From IMG/VR virus record IMGVR_UViG_3300047557_002158, positions 1-64,000 of that record: a stretch of 64,000 bases of DNA; one strand, given 5' to 3'. Position numbers and translations under genes: made by a program. The stretch comes from a virus. The notes under the pieces are model-generated. The model was not told the DNA's origin and ran no database searches. It saw only the letters and a list, made by a program, of their open reading frames with translations. Below, piece after piece: positions 19,101 to 27,183 of this stretch; the stretch's first letter is position 1; every line of letters starts with the position of its first letter.

Positions 19101-20770
19101 ATATGGGTGCTGGTAGCACAGGTATAATGGCGTTTACTACTATGACCGTAAGTGGTACCACAGTTTCCGACACGGTGGCTAGACCAAATCAATGGGTTCA
19201 TTATGCTGCAACCAGATCAGGTACAAACCTTAGATTATTTGCCAACGGCACACTAGTGGCTTCGGCCATAGACTCATCAAATATATCATCCAGCGGTTTA
19301 CGCATAGGCACAAATGCTTTTTCTGGTGCAGCCACTGACACTTTTTGGTTAGGATATATTTCTAATGTACGAATAATCAAAGGCACAGCACTTTACACCT
19401 CAACATTTACTCCATCCACTTCACCATTAACCGCAGTATCTAATACCAGTTTATTAACCTGTCAAAGTGCAACTTTTATAGATAATTCAACTAATAACTT
19501 TACTATCACGGTTAATGGTAATTCTAGACCAACCACAGTTGCACCATTCACATCAAATACAACAACAGGAGTTGATTACTCACCAAGTGTATATGGTGGC
19601 AGTATGTATTTTGATGGCACTGGAGATTATTTGTCATGTAGTAATTCGGCTTTAGCAATGGGAACCGGATCATTTACATGGGAAGCATGGATATACTGGA
19701 CAACAGGTTCTGGATACAGACAAATATTTTCAACTAGAACCACAAACGGATCATCAACTGCACAGGGCAGTTTAGCTTTAGTTGCAACCACTAACTATCT
19801 AGTATGGTATACTAATGCTGCTATAATAACTACAAGTGTTGCAGTACCATCTAATACATGGGCACACATTGCTGTAGTGCGAAATGGAACATCACTCGTC
19901 TTATATCTAAATGGCATAAACGTGGGTAGCGCAACAAACAGTGACAATTTGACTGCTAGTGTGTTTAGTATTGGTGCAAACAACGATGGTAGTGAACCGT
20001 TTGCGGGATATATTTCAAATGTCAGAGTAATTAGAGGTCAAGCAATATATACCTCAAACTTTGCACCCCCTACTGCACCATTAACCGCAGTCAGAAACAC
20101 CAGTTTATTATTAAACGGCACCAGTGCTGGCATCTATGACAGTTCAATGATGAATAACTATGAAACTGTAGGTAATACTAGCTTAGTAACAAATATAGAA
20201 AAGTATGGTAATAGTAGTTTATATTTTGATGGCACTGGTGATTATATGTTAGTTGCGCCTAATGTTAATTTAGAGTTTGGATCTGGTGACTTTACTATTG
20301 AGTTTTGGTTATACCGAGTTGGCAGTGGAAGAATGGCTTTATACCACGGTAGTTTCGGAACCGACTGGAGTGTTGGTATAGATATATCAAGCGTAAGCCC
20401 GAATACAAGTAACACCATTGGTATCTGGGCTAGCAGTAACGGTACATCATGGAATTTGATCAATGCCGATAGTGGTGGTAATGGTATAGGTACTATTGCA
20501 GTGGCACAAAATACATGGACTCATATTGCTTATGTTCGCAATGGTACAACTTGGATGTCCTTTATCAATGGTGTAAGAGATAGAAATATAACTGGAGTTA
20601 GCGGTTCTATTGTTAATCGTGCAACTTCGCAAAAAGCCATTGGTGCATGGTTCTCAGACCCTTCTATGGCTAAGATAAATGGTTACATTAATGACTTCCG
20701 TATAACAAAAGGAATAGCTCGTTATACTGCCAACTTCACGCCATCTTCATTACCATTTAATCCAAGGTAA
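16160..20770 (+). CDS. giant multidomain adhesin with six LamG-like domains
   Basis: 1536 residues. Residues ~35-125 look like an IPT/TIG immunoglobulin-like domain, and ~134-220 like a cadherin-type putative Ig domain (SLPTGVTLSSSGLLSGT). Six concanavalin/LamG-like domains follow, each opening with YFDGTGDYL or a close variant at about residues 273, 483, 707, 924, 1149 and 1354. Each also carries FTIEFW, NxWxHxAxxR and GYISNxRxxKGTALYT motifs. LamG folds usually bind carbohydrate, so this is a likely polyvalent receptor-binding or capsule-binding fibre. The linkers (SNTSLLTCQSNRFIDxSxNNF) repeat too. No hydrolase motif is obvious. Confidence 0.82.
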   Translation: MSITLIKPYNLDTTANYTFNQIVASSAIINGNDISSGGGPKITNIQVTDSSYNVLDDTAVSISGGYIKITGTGFASACQVLINNTPATSTTFVSATEVRAQVPATAAGTYVVYLVNTDGGVAIRVNGITFSGTPTWSTSSTLPSGGVDISIQLVATGDGTVTYSLAAGSSLPTGVTLSSSGLLSGTVTGITGETTYSFTIIAIDSELQDSPRTFSITVTFSDTNFPYVTTLFSANTATLPYDSDASNNSFVITPNGDARPNNFNPYTPGYYSNYFDGTGDYLTLPTSQAALQPGSGDFTIEFWYYTSTTPSNYINLFSYNSTGDALRLFLYTTNALQLWTGATQTIVSANDVHVANRWNHVAIARVGTTITMYMNGTSIGTATNSTNYVGNLNIAFESGQLAFTGYISNFRVVKGTALYTSAFTPPTTPLTAVSNTSLLTCQSNRFIDTSNNSFTITRNGDVKVEGFDPFVPAAEFAARGSTYFDGTGDYLTIADTANIQPGTGDCTWEAWIYPLSLPSAGNYKTLWAQRNNSDEEGGAAIVFNSSGNYQYFIANAAANAWQVSGGSTGFSVLLNQWQHVALVRSGNTMTMYLNGVAGTTASVSTGAIGTSGNLTLMAGATNGIQTVDGYMSNFRFVKGTAVYTSTFTPSTSPLTAVANTNLLTCQTNQPDNNNIFIDNSTNNFLVTRNGNTTQGTFSPYGALWSNYFDGTGDCLSLSNSAMTLGSGDFTIEMWVYLNALPTSNDWPGAFNNCASLVSVGTLNAADGFNCIIGSTQMFCQNNDTKYGTALHGMVVGTWYHLAYVRSGNTIYFYVNGVQKGSVAFTGSIGTGAFTWIGCESGQGAYINGYMSNVRVVKGTALYTTTFTPSTSPLTAVANTSLLTCTDNRFIDDSPNNFTITRSGDVSVQRFSPFSPQTANTFYSGYFDGDGDSLTVPASTAFSFGTADFTVECWVYYPSISNTNGKMVIDARPTSTNGSYWNMGAGSTGIMAFTTMTVSGTTVSDTVARPNQWVHYAATRSGTNLRLFANGTLVASAIDSSNISSSGLRIGTNAFSGAATDTFWLGYISNVRIIKGTALYTSTFTPSTSPLTAVSNTSLLTCQSATFIDNSTNNFTITVNGNSRPTTVAPFTSNTTTGVDYSPSVYGGSMYFDGTGDYLSCSNSALAMGTGSFTWEAWIYWTTGSGYRQIFSTRTTNGSSTAQGSLALVATTNYLVWYTNAAIITTSVAVPSNTWAHIAVVRNGTSLVLYLNGINVGSATNSDNLTASVFSIGANNDGSEPFAGYISNVRVIRGQAIYTSNFAPPTAPLTAVRNTSLLLNGTSAGIYDSSMMNNYETVGNTSLVTNIEKYGNSSLYFDGTGDYMLVAPNVNLEFGSGDFTIEFWLYRVGSGRMALYHGSFGTDWSVGIDISSVSPNTSNTIGIWASSNGTSWNLINADSGGNGIGTIAVAQNTWTHIAYVRNGTTWMSFINGVRDRNITGVSGSIVNRATSQKAIGAWFSDPSMAKINGYINDFRITKGIARYTANFTPSSLPFNPR
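16970..20770 (+). repeat. six diverged LamG-encoding repeats of about 650 bp
   Basis: Conserved stretches around TTTGATGGTACTGG occur at roughly 16980, 17610, 18283, 18933, 19608 and 20225. The associated linker sequences repeat at the same period. The similarity shows tandem duplication within the gene followed by divergence. Confidence 0.75.
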
Positions 20771-20775
20771 AAAAA

Positions 20776-21612
20776 ATGCCCATATCATTAGGATCCGGAG
20801 TAAGATTAGGAGCTGGTGTTAGAATTTCTAGCCCTGTTATTCCATTAGAAATTGAATACTTAATTGTTGCTGGTGGCGGCGGTGGTGCATCAGAAGGAAG
20901 CTACGTTGGAGCCGGTGGTGGCGGCGCCGGTGGTTTGTTATTAGGATCTGGTACTAGTTTCAGTAAAGGAGTTGCCTACACGATTACCATCGGTGCCGGT
21001 GGTGCAGGTCGAACAGGTGTACAAGGAGTTGGCTTTCAGGGAGGAAATACTAGCATAATAGGGTCTGACGTTTCAATTACTTCGGTCGGCGGCGGCGCTG
21101 GAGGCCGAGGTCCTAATACAGCTGGTAACGGAGGTTCGGGCGGTGGAACTGCTGGCAATTCGGGAACAGTGGGTAAAGGTGTTTACCCCGGATCAACTTT
21201 CATCAGTGCTGCTAGACAAGGTTATGATGGCGGCCTAGGAACTGGAACATACGGCGGAACATCATGTACAGGTGGAGGAGGCGGCGGTTCAGCAGGAGTT
21301 GGTGTTAATATCACTGGTGGTGCAGGAACTGCAAGTTCGATCAGTGGAGCTTCTGTAACTTATGCAGCCGGCGGTAACGGAGGCGAGCCTTACGCTGGTG
21401 GTAGCAGTTCGGCAGCAAATAATACTGGTAATGGCGGAGCAGGTGCCGGTGGCCTCTCTAACACCAGCGGAAGTGGAGGATCTGGCGTAGTAATTATAAG
21501 ATATGCCGATACTTTTGCTGCAGCGGCTAACACCACAGGTAGTCCAACAGTTAATGTTTCTGGTGGTTATAGAATATATACTTTCACTGGTTCAGGTTCA
21601 ATTACATTTTAA
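20776..21612 (+). CDS. glycine-rich fibre-tip adhesin (paralogue 2)
   Basis: 278 residues. A ~25-residue N-terminus (SLGSGVRLGAGVRI) is followed by EYLIVAGGGGGAS, long glycine-rich segments and the shared C-terminus TFTGSGSITF. About one third of the residues are glycine. It is closest to the next two genes and lies only 5 nt after the LamG gene. Likely part of the host-recognition array; whether all paralogues are incorporated in one virion is unknown. Confidence 0.75.
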   Translation: MPISLGSGVRLGAGVRISSPVIPLEIEYLIVAGGGGGASEGSYVGAGGGGAGGLLLGSGTSFSKGVAYTITIGAGGAGRTGVQGVGFQGGNTSIIGSDVSITSVGGGAGGRGPNTAGNGGSGGGTAGNSGTVGKGVYPGSTFISAARQGYDGGLGTGTYGGTSCTGGGGGGSAGVGVNITGGAGTASSISGASVTYAAGGNGGEPYAGGSSSAANNTGNGGAGAGGLSNTSGSGGSGVVIIRYADTFAAAANTTGSPTVNVSGGYRIYTFTGSGSITF

Positions 21613-21624
21613 AAAGAGAAAGCT

Positions 21625-22509
21625 ATGCCATTAGAAATAGGAGCTGGGGTAACATTTGGTTCGGGAATTGAAATTTTAATGCCGACCCCGGTGGTTTTTT
21701 CAGTTGAATATCTAGTAGTAGCCGGTGGCGCTAGTGGAGCTTGGAGTACAGATACTGTTGGAACTGGCGGCGGCGGTGCCGGCGGACTCTTATCTAATAC
21801 ACAAACAGTAAGTTCTGGCACTACTTATACTGTAGTTGTTGGTGCCGGTGGTGCGACTCAAACATCAACTAATTCACCAGGCAATAATGGAAGTAATTCA
21901 AGTTTTGATATTATAACTTCTTATGGTGGTGGTGGCGGAGGATTTTGGACTGATACTGCTGCAAATGGTGGTGCTCGAAATGGTGGATCAGGCGGCGGCC
22001 GAGCTTCATCTACAACCAACGCAACACATATTGGCCGAGGAGTTTATCCTGGATCTTCATACATAGATGCTCCTAGACAAGGTTATGATGGTGGTAATGG
22101 CGCAGGAACCGGTCCAGTAGGTCAAGCTTCAACCTCTGGCGGCGGCGGTGGTGGTGCCGGCGGAGCTGGCGGTAACTCACAATTTAGAGACATTGGTGGT
22201 TCGGGAGGTGTTGGTGTAAATAGTTCAATAACAGGAACAACAGTTACTTATGCAACAGGTGGCACAGGCGGCACAAGATATATTAGTCCTGGTGGAGGTA
22301 CTCCTGTTGCCGGAGCAGTAAATACAGGTAACGGTGGCGGCGGCGGCAATGGTAATAATATTGGAGCCGCTGGCGGTTCAGGTATAGTTGTACTAAGATA
22401 TGCCGATACTTTTGCTGCAGCTGCCAACACTACAGGAAGCCCAACAGTTACAGTTTCTGGTGGTTACAGAATATATAAATTTACAGGTTCTGGTTCAATT
22501 ACATTTTAA
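21625..22509 (+). CDS. glycine-rich fibre-tip adhesin (paralogue 3)
   Basis: 294 residues with the same plan as its neighbours: short variable N-terminus, VEYLVVAGG, polyglycine blocks with different intervening loops, and an almost identical last ~43 residues. The loops differ from paralogues 2 and 4, while YPGSSYIDAPRQGYDGG is close to the matching segment of paralogue 2. Adjacent duplication with loop diversification fits a receptor-switching cassette. Confidence 0.75.
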   Translation: MPLEIGAGVTFGSGIEILMPTPVVFSVEYLVVAGGASGAWSTDTVGTGGGGAGGLLSNTQTVSSGTTYTVVVGAGGATQTSTNSPGNNGSNSSFDIITSYGGGGGGFWTDTAANGGARNGGSGGGRASSTTNATHIGRGVYPGSSYIDAPRQGYDGGNGAGTGPVGQASTSGGGGGGAGGAGGNSQFRDIGGSGGVGVNSSITGTTVTYATGGTGGTRYISPGGGTPVAGAVNTGNGGGGGNGNNIGAAGGSGIVVLRYADTFAAAANTTGSPTVTVSGGYRIYKFTGSGSITF

Positions 22510-22520
22510 AGAAAAAATAA

Positions 22521-23351
22521 ATGGGAATTAATATAGGCACAGGAATTCGTATTGGTGGTGGATTAAGATTTAATAACCTTTTAACGTTTCCAACAGTTTC
22601 TTCAGTTGAATATTTAATCGCAGCCGGTGGCGGTGGTGGTGGTGGACATTTTGGTGGCGGTGGCGGTGCTGGTGGTTTGTTAACAGGAAATGTTTCCGTT
22701 AGTAGCGCCACACAATATACAGTGACAGTTGGCGCTGGAGGAACAGCTGGCCCAACTTATCCAAGCTCTTCGACCGGCGGCAATGGAGGCAACTCATCAT
22801 TTTCCGTTTTTGGTACCACAGCTATTGGCGGTGGTGGTGGCGGTACCCGCATAAATGTAAATAATGGTTGGGTCGGCCAAAACGGAGGTTCTGGTGGCGG
22901 CGGAGGAAACGAAAATGGTACCACTGCTGGTACAGGTACATCTGGCCAAGGAAATAATGGCGGCGCCGGATATAATGGCGGTGCAGATTCTGCTGGTGGA
23001 GGTGGTGGAGGTGCAAGTTCCGCTGGCGGTGCAGCAAGTTTTCAAACGGGAGGAGCCGCAGGTAATGGTACTTCTTCATCCATATCAAGTTCTTCAGTGG
23101 TTTATTCCAAAGGCGGTAGCGGTGCATCAGGATCAGTTCGTGGCACCAGTGGCGGTGGAGTAAATACTGGTGGTGGCGGTGCAGGTTCTCAAGCAAATGC
23201 CGGTGGTGATGCAGGAAGTTCAGGTGTTGTCATCATAAGATATCCAGATTCTTTTGCTGCAGCTGCCAACACTACAGGCAGTCCAACCATCACAGTTTCT
23301 GGTGGTTATAGAATATATAGATTTACTGGTTCAGGTTCAATTACATTTTAA
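22521..23351 (+). CDS. glycine-rich fibre-tip adhesin (paralogue 4)
   Basis: 276 residues. VEYLIAAGGGGGGGHFGGG opens the glycine-rich body, and the C-terminus RFTGSGSITF matches paralogues 2 and 3. The ribosome site is weak (AAAGAAAAAATAA), so expression may depend on coupling to the upstream gene. Confidence 0.74.
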   Translation: MGINIGTGIRIGGGLRFNNLLTFPTVSSVEYLIAAGGGGGGGHFGGGGGAGGLLTGNVSVSSATQYTVTVGAGGTAGPTYPSSSTGGNGGNSSFSVFGTTAIGGGGGGTRINVNNGWVGQNGGSGGGGGNENGTTAGTGTSGQGNNGGAGYNGGADSAGGGGGGASSAGGAASFQTGGAAGNGTSSSISSSSVVYSKGGSGASGSVRGTSGGGVNTGGGGAGSQANAGGDAGSSGVVIIRYPDSFAAAANTTGSPTITVSGGYRIYRFTGSGSITF

Positions 23352-23371
23352 ATATTTTTCTATTAATCAAT

Positions 23372-24208
23372 ATGAGCATTACTTTTAACACAGGCATCAA
23401 TATACAAGGCGGAATAATCTTTGATTATGCGTCTGATATTGCGCCGCCAGCTGTGGGTCAAGTAGAATTTACAACAGCTAATACTTACACATGGACAGCT
23501 CCTTCTGGCGTTACTAGCGTTTGTGTTGTATGTGTTGGTGGCGGTGCTGGTGGCCGCTATGGAGCCGGCGGCGGTGGATTAGGTTGGAAGAATAATATTA
23601 CAGTAGTTCCTGGACAAAATTATACAGTGGTTGTTGGAACAGGCGGTTCAGAAAATGTTGATGGTGGTAACAGTTATTTTATAAATGTTTCAACAGTAGC
23701 TGGATTAGGAGGGCAAAGACCTGCTGGCGGTGGTTATGTTGGTGACGGCGGCGGTAACGGAGGACAAGGATATAATCCAGCACCAAGTTATGGTGGTGGC
23801 GGAGGTGGCGCCGGTGGTTATTCAGGCAATGGCGGTGATGGCGGCGCAACTTCAGGCGGTGGTTTTGGTGTCGGCGGCACTGGCGGCAACGGAGCCGGTG
23901 GCGGTGGCGGTGGTGGCGGAGGACCAGGAGGCGCAGGTAATACCTATGGTGCCGCCGGCGGCGGAGTCGGCATATATGGCCAAGGATCCAATGGCGCTGG
24001 TGGAACTGGTGTGAATTTAGGTTCTGGAACTCCTGGTCAAGGAGGTTCTGGTGGCACAGCAGGTTCAGGAACAACTGGCGGTTCTTATGGCGGTGGCGGC
24101 GGAACAGGTCGTTATAATGAATATGGTGGTCCTGGTGGCAGTGGAGCTGTTCGTATAATTTGGGGTCCCGGTAGAGCTTTTCCTTCTACTATGACAAGTA
24201 ACATGTAA
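23372..24208 (+). CDS. glycine-rich adhesin (paralogue 5, divergent)
   Basis: 278 residues. The N-terminal ~75 residues (VEFTTANTYTWTAPSGVTSV) and the C-terminus (GAVRIIWGPGRAFPST) match a common phage and bacterial glycine-rich fibre type whose end reads VRIIWG. They do not match the SGSITF end of the other four, so this is a separate lineage of the same fold class. No clear ribosome site precedes the ATG at 23372. Confidence 0.74.
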   Translation: MSITFNTGINIQGGIIFDYASDIAPPAVGQVEFTTANTYTWTAPSGVTSVCVVCVGGGAGGRYGAGGGGLGWKNNITVVPGQNYTVVVGTGGSENVDGGNSYFINVSTVAGLGGQRPAGGGYVGDGGGNGGQGYNPAPSYGGGGGGAGGYSGNGGDGGATSGGGFGVGGTGGNGAGGGGGGGGGPGGAGNTYGAAGGGVGIYGQGSNGAGGTGVNLGSGTPGQGGSGGTAGSGTTGGSYGGGGGTGRYNEYGGPGGSGAVRIIWGPGRAFPSTMTSNM

Positions 24209-24227
24209 AAAATAAATGGAGTTTTAA

Positions 24228-24593
24228 ATGGCACATTTTGCACAATTAGATGAGAACAATATTGTTCAACAAGTGATTGTAGTTAACAATGAAGAATTGT
24301 TAGATGAAAACGGCGTTGAGCAGGAAGAAAGAGGTATTACTTTTTGTCAATCACTTTTAGGTGGCAATTGGAAGCAAACTAGTTACAATGGAAATATCAG
24401 AAAGAATTATGCAGGTGCAGGTTATACTTACGATGCACAAAGAGATGCTTTCATTCCACCAAAACCTTTTAATTCTTGGTTGTTAAACGAAACAACTTGT
24501 TTGTGGGAAGCACCGGTGCCTCATCCAAATGATGGCAAAATGTATATGTGGAATGAAGAAAATGTTGCATGGGAAGAAATTGTAGAGGAATAA
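24228..24593 (+). CDS. conserved phage protein, possible tail-associated factor
   Basis: 121 residues. The opening MAHFAQLDENNIVQQVIVVN and the motifs QTSYNGNIRKNYAGAGYTYD and DAFIPPKPFNSW belong to a small protein I recognise from many aquatic T4-like phages, usually next to fibre genes. The function is not known; a fibre assembly or capping role is only inferred from position. TGGAGT precedes the ATG. Confidence 0.72.
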   Translation: MAHFAQLDENNIVQQVIVVNNEELLDENGVEQEERGITFCQSLLGGNWKQTSYNGNIRKNYAGAGYTYDAQRDAFIPPKPFNSWLLNETTCLWEAPVPHPNDGKMYMWNEENVAWEEIVEE

Positions 24594-24594
24594 A

Positions 24595-25083
24595 ATGCCA
24601 TTAACAGTAATTAGACCATCAAGCATATCTAATACGGAAACATTTACATTTAATTCGGTAAATATTTCTGGTAATTTGATTGTTTCTTCTACAGCGATTG
24701 ATGCAAATTCCGTAACTTTAGCTCTTAGTCAATCAAACGCAGCATACACACAAGCAAATACTGGTGTGTTTAATATGTTGCAATCAGGTGAATTAACAAT
24801 AACAACAGGAACATCCAGATGGTGGGCACCCTTTAATTTACAAATTACAAATATTAAATCCAGGTTAAGAACAGCTGCTGACGATATAGTTACAATAAAC
24901 ATCAATAAAAACAATTCTTTGGCCAAATCTTTTACTTTTTCCGCAAGTTCAAATACTACCACAATAACATCACCTTACTTTTCAATGAATGAAAATGACT
25001 ATCTAACTGTTGATGTTACAACTATTGGAACTTCGGTGAAGGGAACTGATTTGTACATACAGTTCTTTTATTCTAAAACATAA
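24595..25083 (+). CDS. tail fibre-like structural protein
   Basis: 162 residues. The opening (MPLTVIRPSSISNTETFTFN) parallels the start of the LamG gene (MSITLIKPYN, then TANYTFN), suggesting a shared virion-attachment N-terminus. A short Asn/Ala segment (AAYTQANTG) echoes the long fibre, followed by a ~100-residue beta-rich domain with no recognised family. Confidence 0.68.
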   Translation: MPLTVIRPSSISNTETFTFNSVNISGNLIVSSTAIDANSVTLALSQSNAAYTQANTGVFNMLQSGELTITTGTSRWWAPFNLQITNIKSRLRTAADDIVTININKNNSLAKSFTFSASSNTTTITSPYFSMNENDYLTVDVTTIGTSVKGTDLYIQFFYSKT

Positions 25084-25086
25084 ATA
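25079..25086 (+). promoter_or_regulatory. putative late promoter (CATAAATA)
   Basis: CATAAATA overlaps the stop codon of the preceding gene and lies 18 bp before the next ATG, with AGGAGA in between. The distance is short for a -10 element plus leader, so it is less sure than the others. Confidence 0.35.
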
Positions 25087-25104
25087 TTATTCTAGGAGAT
25101 TAAA

Positions 25105-25314
25105 ATGGAAATGGAATTTACAATTAATGCAAATGAAAAAACCACCAACTATAAAGTTGTTTTGGAAGGTAAAACCGCAAATTTTTTTGAAATTGATGAA
25201 GAACAAAACCAAATCTCAATTTGCAGTCAACCATGGAAACCAAATCCTGATGGAACAACAAGCGACTGGTTAAGTGCAGAAGAAGCCGCCGAATGGTTTC
25301 AAAATAGATCCTAA
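25105..25314 (+). CDS. small hypothetical protein
   Basis: 69 residues, acidic, with a strong ribosome site (AGGAGA). The C-terminal half (QPWKPNPDGTTSDWLSAEEAAEWFQ) is Trp-rich. No family is recognised. It sits between fibre-like genes, so a minor tail component or chaperone is possible. Confidence 0.6.
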   Translation: MEMEFTINANEKTTNYKVVLEGKTANFFEIDEEQNQISICSQPWKPNPDGTTSDWLSAEEAAEWFQNRS

Positions 25315-25325
25315 TAGGAGAAAAA

Positions 25326-27182
25326 ATGGCTAAAATTAAAAATGCTGGAAGACAAGATGTTATTTGCGTTCTGGAAAATCCAACACCCGGAGCAAATCTA
25401 ATTTACATTGAAGGTGAAGGTTATAATTTAACTACTTTAGCACCAATTTTCAATGCTGATGCATATATGAGATTTGGTTATCCAGCATCTAATTATGAAG
25501 GATTTAATTGGTCTTTTCAAAAAGGGCTCAATGGCAGCGGCGAGCAGGCTAGATTAGGTTCAGATTCATGGTCATTGGCTTTAACAAAAGAATGTGCTGG
25601 ATGTATACAAGATACTTATGGAGATACTAATAATCCCGTAACAAATGTTAGTTTGTTACACATGCTTTCTTTAGATTCAAATGTAATTGCTGCACCTGTT
25701 CAGAGATTGACGAGCAATAACAACTTCTTAAATATTTGGACCGCATCGACTAGCCAGCACAATTTCAGTTCACAAAAAGTTTGGTACAATGTTCCCGGAC
25801 CCTCACATCTTTGGCCTGTGACAAATCAAGTCGAAAATTACCAGTTTTCGAATGGTTTTTCTCATCCCAAACTTGTTACAGTTAGAGAGGGTAATACAGA
25901 TTGGGTTTCTTGTCTTCATATGAATCATACTCAATCCGGTGAAGGCCAAGGCCGCGGTGCGCTAGGTAGGAATAGCTTTTCGAATTGGTCTACATCAAAT
26001 CAAACAAGAGGAACAAACGAAAGGCAATATTATACCATACAATATATCGGACAATCAGGACAAAACGGAAGACCGATATATTTATACAATTACATGCTAA
26101 ATGATTTTACACAAACTATCACAAGACATAATGTAAATGATAACAATTTTACGGATTTGTATAATTTTACAACAACTCCTTCGGCCGGAGGAACATCAGC
26201 TGGTGGTTCTAGATTAGGAACATCCATAGCTTTAAATGCATCAAGAATGGCATCACACACCTTTACTGATCCGACAGTAGCTAACGGTGTATGCTTTTTT
26301 GTTCCTTACTTAGACACAAATTTAAATTATCATCCAATGGTAATTCATTGGAATAGATCAAATGATGTCTTTACAAGAAGTACTAACACTTCAATAACTG
26401 GTGCAAATAGTAGTACAATGTGGACTTCTGCTAGAGCAGGCCAAGATGGTGCATCTCTTTCTGCTACTGTTTATTGGAATGAAACTTTTACTAATGGTGG
26501 AAACAGATACTTAACATTAATGCATTTATGTGGATATTATCTAGTTCACGATACGGCACCTTCAGCAAGAGTATTTTTAACATATCTTGTTGACCCAACA
26601 AATCCAAGAAATTTAACATATCACAGTTCTGTAACGATACCATCAACACCAAGGCAAGCAGTTTTCTTAAATGATGCTCGAACTCTACTTGGTGTAATTA
26701 CAGCTAATATTTTATATATTTACTCTTGGAATAACACCAATGGATGGGTATTGACTTCAACAATAAACGAACAAATTTTCAACTTGGGCAGAGATTCTAC
26801 CGATAGAATATGGGCTACATCAGCTATAGGTGGATCAATAGGCGAAGGACGTTTTCAAGGATCACAGACAGGATTACAATATCATGGTGATATTCATGTC
26901 ATAACACCATCTATTCCAGTTAGAATAACGATAACAACAGCGAATTCAACATATGATTATGTTGGCACAACAATTAGCACAACAGCAAACGTAAGTGCTT
27001 ATAATGTCACCAATCAAAGAATTGCAACACAGGTTAACTTGAATATTGAGGGCTCAACAATAACATTTACTGGAGGTGCAAATACCACAACAATAAATAC
27101 TTCAACTACAGGTGAGACATCTGTGCCCATCAATATAGTTGGATCTGGATTAAGCGATATTGTAGCTAACATTGTGATATAA
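25326..27182 (+). CDS. large virion protein, probable fibre or baseplate appendage
   Basis: 618 residues. The first ~500 residues are beta-rich with recurring aromatic, Asn and Gly turns and could form a propeller or beta-helix. The final ~90 residues (PVRITITTANSTYDYVGTTIS through NIVGSGLSDIVANIVI) look like an immunoglobulin-like domain. No signal peptide or catalytic motif is visible. AGGAGA precedes the ATG. A receptor-binding role is inferred from the setting. Confidence 0.68.
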   Translation: MAKIKNAGRQDVICVLENPTPGANLIYIEGEGYNLTTLAPIFNADAYMRFGYPASNYEGFNWSFQKGLNGSGEQARLGSDSWSLALTKECAGCIQDTYGDTNNPVTNVSLLHMLSLDSNVIAAPVQRLTSNNNFLNIWTASTSQHNFSSQKVWYNVPGPSHLWPVTNQVENYQFSNGFSHPKLVTVREGNTDWVSCLHMNHTQSGEGQGRGALGRNSFSNWSTSNQTRGTNERQYYTIQYIGQSGQNGRPIYLYNYMLNDFTQTITRHNVNDNNFTDLYNFTTTPSAGGTSAGGSRLGTSIALNASRMASHTFTDPTVANGVCFFVPYLDTNLNYHPMVIHWNRSNDVFTRSTNTSITGANSSTMWTSARAGQDGASLSATVYWNETFTNGGNRYLTLMHLCGYYLVHDTAPSARVFLTYLVDPTNPRNLTYHSSVTIPSTPRQAVFLNDARTLLGVITANILYIYSWNNTNGWVLTSTINEQIFNLGRDSTDRIWATSAIGGSIGEGRFQGSQTGLQYHGDIHVITPSIPVRITITTANSTYDYVGTTISTTANVSAYNVTNQRIATQVNLNIEGSTITFTGGANTTTINTSTTGETSVPINIVGSGLSDIVANIVI

Positions 27183-27183
27183 A

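Larger units (their letters stand above)
21481..23351 (+). repeat. near-identical ~130-bp 3' ends of three glycine-rich genes
   Basis: The final ~130 bp of the genes ending at 21612, 22509 and 23351 are almost the same at DNA level (IIRYADTFAAAANTTGSPT through GSGSITF and the stop). Their central parts differ. A more diverged copy ends the gene at 16103. Such shared ends would allow recombination between the cassettes. Confidence 0.8.

Noticed and set aside
22797-24074. Several Leu/His/Arg-rich and Cys/Thr/Ser-rich minus-strand frames in the glycine-rich genes
   Set aside because: Repetitive GGT/GGC codons leave all frames open; composition is an artefact.
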